Assembly: GCA_946534745.1 (NCBI GenBank)
Contig: CAMNDA010000193.1
Span: 1 to 6,641, forward strand
Direction: 5' to 3'
From: an uncultured Verrucomicrobiota bacterium
GTDB lineage: Bacteria > Verrucomicrobiota > Kiritimatiellia > RFP12 > UBA3636
Length of the DNA stretch: 6,641 nucleotides
Both the position numbers and the translations under genes were made by a program. Position 1 is the first letter of the stretch, and each line of letters starts with the position of its first letter. Shown here piece by piece: positions 5,619 to 6,641 of this stretch. The notes under the pieces were generated by a model. The model saw only the letters and a list, made by a program, of their open reading frames with translations. It searched no databases and had not been told where the DNA came from.

Positions 5619-6635
5619 ATGGCGGAGCCGCGGCGCATCCTCGTCGTCAAGCTCAGCTCGCTCGGCGACACGCTCCACGCGCTCCCCGCCGTCGCGGAAC
5701 TCCGCGACCGCCTCCCCGCGCGCGTCGACTGGGCCGTCCAGCCCGCCTTCGCGCCCCTCGTCCGCGCCTTCGCCTGCGTCGACCGAGTCATCGAAGTCCC
5801 GCGCCCCTCGCGTCCGCGCGAGTGGGCGCGGGCCCTTCTAGCGCTCCGGCGCGAACCGCCCTGGGACCTCGTCGTCGACCTCCAGGGCCTGCTCAAGAGC
5901 GCCCTCGTCGCCCGCGCCGCGCGCGCCCCGCGCCGCATCGGCCCCTCGTTCGCGCGCGAGGGATCGCGGCTCCTCTACACGGAGCTCGCCGGTCGCCGCG
6001 ACAAGTCCCGCCACGCGATCGACGAGTGCTTCGACGTCCTGCGGCACCTCGGCCTCCCCGTCCCCGCCGAGCCGCGCTTCCCGCTCTCCGTGCCCGCGCC
6101 CGCGCCCGGGGCGCTCGACCCGCCGGAGCTCGCCGGGCTCTCCGGGCCGCGCGTCGCCGTGGCGCCCTATTCGCGCTGGCCGAGCAAGAACTGGCCCGCC
6201 GAGCGCTTCTCCGAGGCGATCCGCCTGCTCGTGGAGGAACGCGGCGCGCGCGTCCACGTCCTCGGCGGTCCCGGCGACCGCGCCGGCGCACAGGCGATCG
6301 TCGCCGCCGCCGGCGTCCCCGCCGCCAACCACTGCGGCGCGTTCTCGCTCGTCGAGTCGGCCGGCCTCCTCGCGCGCTGCGAGGCGCTCCTCACGAACGA
6401 CTCCGGCCCGATGCACCTCGCGGCCGCGCTCGGCGTGCGGTGCGTCGCCGTCTTCGGCCCGACCTCGGCGGACCGGACGGGCCCCTACGGACCCCGCCAC
6501 GCGATCCTCCGCGCGGAGCCCGAATGCCCGCGCGCGCCCTGCCGCCGCCGCGACTGCCCGCTCGGCACCGGCGCCTGCCTCGCCTCGATCCCCGCCGCCC
6601 GCGCCGTCGCCGCGCTCTTCGCGCCGAACCGCTAG
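5619..6635 (+). CDS. Glycosyltransferase family 9 heptosyltransferase (WaaC/WaaF type)
   Basis: This 338-residue enzyme is complete and of normal length for the family, whose members transfer heptose from ADP-heptose to the LPS inner core at the cytoplasmic face of the inner membrane. The N-terminal Rossmann half opens ILVVKLSSLGDTLHALPA (7-24), where Asp17 is at the position of the catalytic base in WaaC. It continues with WDLVVDLQGLLKSALVARAA (82-101), which is also WaaC-like. The second half has RWPSKNWP (186-193) with a Lys expected near the nucleotide-sugar phosphates, VHVLGGPGDR (212-221), NDSGPMHLAAALG (260-272) and VFGPTS (278-283). The last part carries four cysteines (303, 308, 313, 320) in a spacing often seen in WaaF-like members. 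The N-terminal half looks more like heptosyltransferase I and the C-terminal half more like WaaF or WaaQ, so I give no gene symbol. It is coupled to the upstream envelope protein gene. The acceptor sugar cannot be read from sequence. Confidence 0.88.
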   Translation: MAEPRRILVVKLSSLGDTLHALPAVAELRDRLPARVDWAVQPAFAPLVRAFACVDRVIEVPRPSRPREWARALLALRREPPWDLVVDLQGLLKSALVARAARAPRRIGPSFAREGSRLLYTELAGRRDKSRHAIDECFDVLRHLGLPVPAEPRFPLSVPAPAPGALDPPELAGLSGPRVAVAPYSRWPSKNWPAERFSEAIRLLVEERGARVHVLGGPGDRAGAQAIVAAAGVPAANHCGAFSLVESAGLLARCEALLTNDSGPMHLAAALGVRCVAVFGPTSADRTGPYGPRHAILRAEPECPRAPCRRRDCPLGTGACLASIPAARAVAALFAPNR

Positions 6636-6641
6636 CGGGGG

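Noticed and set aside
3782..5938. Long minus-strand open frame of 718 codons opposite the PpiD-like gene
   Set aside because: It spans the terminator and two convincing + strand genes and has an Arg/Gly/Val-biased composition typical of the antisense of GC-rich coding DNA. It shows no recognisable domain.

Overview
The window is a very GC-rich stretch of bacterial chromosome with five protein genes, all on the + strand and tightly packed. The bias to G/C at third codon positions is strong. An inner-membrane-anchored periplasmic folding factor and a lipopolysaccharide-type heptosyltransferase point to a Gram-negative cell. The PpiD-like N-terminus and the poorly recognisable secreted proteins would fit the PVC superphylum (for example Kiritimatiellota or Verrucomicrobiota). 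That placement is an inference from general family knowledge, not from a marker gene.

Layout. (1) Positions 1-291 hold the last 96 codons of adenylosuccinate lyase (purB), cut by the window edge. (2) After 12 bases comes a 445-residue polytopic membrane protein of the major facilitator type (304-1641), probably read through from purB. (3) A near-consensus sigma-70 promoter (1675-1703) starts a new unit of two exported proteins. The first is a FecR-like protein with a Gly/Asp/Ser tail (1745-2818). The second is an Ala/Asp-rich protein with a Pro/Thr/Lys tail (2892-3785). The unit ends at a perfect 13-bp intrinsic terminator (3807-3848). (4) A third unit starts around 3926. It holds a PpiD/SurA-like membrane-anchored protein (3926-5614) and, 4 bases later, a glycosyltransferase family 9 heptosyltransferase (5619-6635), which ends six bases before the window does.

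How the genes fit together. purB is purine-biosynthesis housekeeping and the transporter next to it has no visible substrate. The last two genes both concern the cell envelope: folding of exported proteins and LPS inner-core assembly. The middle pair is the least explained part. It has its own promoter and terminator, two Sec signal peptides, and tails of opposite character (acidic Gly/Asp/Ser against basic Pro/Thr/Lys), so it looks like a self-contained envelope or secreted two-protein unit of unknown function. The PpiD-like protein is also unusual: it has no recognisable complete parvulin active domain and instead carries two diverged copies of one module. I see no RNA genes, CRISPR array, insertion sequence or phage genes.
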